From: Rhipidocladum racemiflorum
Lineage: Eukaryota > Streptophyta > Magnoliopsida > Poales > Poaceae
Reading direction: 5' to 3'
Length of the DNA stretch: 64,000 nt
Assembly (NCBI GenBank): GCA_036346355.1
Contig: CM070579.1
Location: 8,928,001 to 8,992,000, forward strand
The notes beneath the pieces were generated by a model. It searched no databases. It saw nothing but the letters and a program-made list of their open reading frames with translations, and was not told the origin of the DNA. The translations under genes and the position numbers were made by a program. Below are positions 63,561 through 64,000 of this stretch, piece by piece; position 1 is the stretch's first letter, and every line of letters begins with the position of its first letter.

Positions 63561-63679
63561 CTGTCCCGGCAACAGGTGGCCAAATCAACCCTCGCATGAG
63601 CGGTAAACGATACAATTCAAATTCAAAAAATTTGAAAAAAATTATCGAAGGTGCTAAATTTTTTTGAAAATTTTTACGT

Positions 63680-63956
63680 GAGGTCCTGAGGCAATGTAAT
63701 GATGCTGTAAAATTTTCAGATGATTATCATTCCTATATATTTTTAAAAAAATTCTAACAGTATTACTGTCTTTGTATATGCTCTTTTGTTTTTTATTTTC
63801 TAGGAGCACTAAATGAAGTCTAATATTGCTACAAACTTTTCTATGAGGTAATGAGGCAATGTTAATGTTGATGTAAAATGTTCAGGTGATGATTAGACAT
63901 ATGTATTATTTTAAAATTCTAACAGCACTACTATCTTTTGTATGTGCTCTTCTGTA
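63680..63956. repeat. About 163-bp tandem duplication, diverged
   Basis: TGAGGCAATGT(T)AATG...ATGTAAAA(T/A)TTCAG...AATTCTAACAG...ACTGTCTTTGTATATGCTCTT-type sequence occurs twice with a spacing of about 163 bp. The window ends in similar AT-rich sequence. Confidence 0.6.
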
Positions 63957-64000
63957 CCATTAAAATTTCAGAGCAAGATCGAGCTTGTAAATTTTTTTAA

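Overview
The window is nuclear DNA of a grass (Poaceae), most of it nested transposable elements with only remnants of host genes. The grass assignment rests on the repeats: Tat-lineage Ty3/gypsy elements carrying a spliced antisense gene, Tourist-like MITEs with TAA/TTA target duplications, copia ends with a TGGTATCAGAGC primer site, and grass-style F-box genes. I see no tRNA, rRNA, CRISPR or bacterial-type operon.

Layout, left to right. (1) 1-7187: minus-strand Tat gypsy element #1, cut by the window edge, with gag-protease, RT/RNase H, a second RNase H, integrase and its 5' LTR on the right. (2) 7188-7825: the 3' end of a short non-autonomous copia element (copy 1). (3) 7865-21188: full-length minus-strand Tat element #2 of the same family. 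It has two LTRs, gag-pol on minus and an opposite-strand spliced gene at 9395-12002, and it is split by a solo LTR (12945-14751, TSD TGGTC). (4) 21253-27650: a copia 3' remnant, an unclassified repeat with a minisatellite, 3' exons of an F-box/LRR gene, a CACTA-like repeat region and a MITE. (5) 27812-31517: an F-box gene broken by a copia element (28122-30478, TSD AACGA), which itself holds a captured host exon, a tandem array and a Harbinger-like element. (6) 32784-34167: MITEs and a foldback element. (7) 34263-50427: copy 2 of the short copia element, containing two TIR elements and Tat element #3 (35879-49757, plus strand, TSD AATAA). (8) 50448-60095: a small TIR element split by a chromovirus derivative with 3-kb LTRs (50682-59985, TSD TACTA). 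(9) 60113-64000: microsatellite, repeats and two Tourist MITEs.

The most unusual content is the antisense gene module of the Tat elements. Element #3 has lost the second half of RT, RNase H and integrase. It nevertheless keeps a five-exon antisense gene (41962-45059) and a second, separate two-exon antisense gene (47344-47970), each with a TATA-like box 120-165 bp upstream of its ATG. The second gene resembles the tail of the single antisense gene of element #2. All three Tat elements also carry an in-frame TAG at the same place between protease and RT.

Boundaries were fixed by eye from TG...CA ends, primer binding sites, polypurine tracts and target duplications. Similarity statements come from recognising motifs and from comparing copies inside the window; no database search was run.
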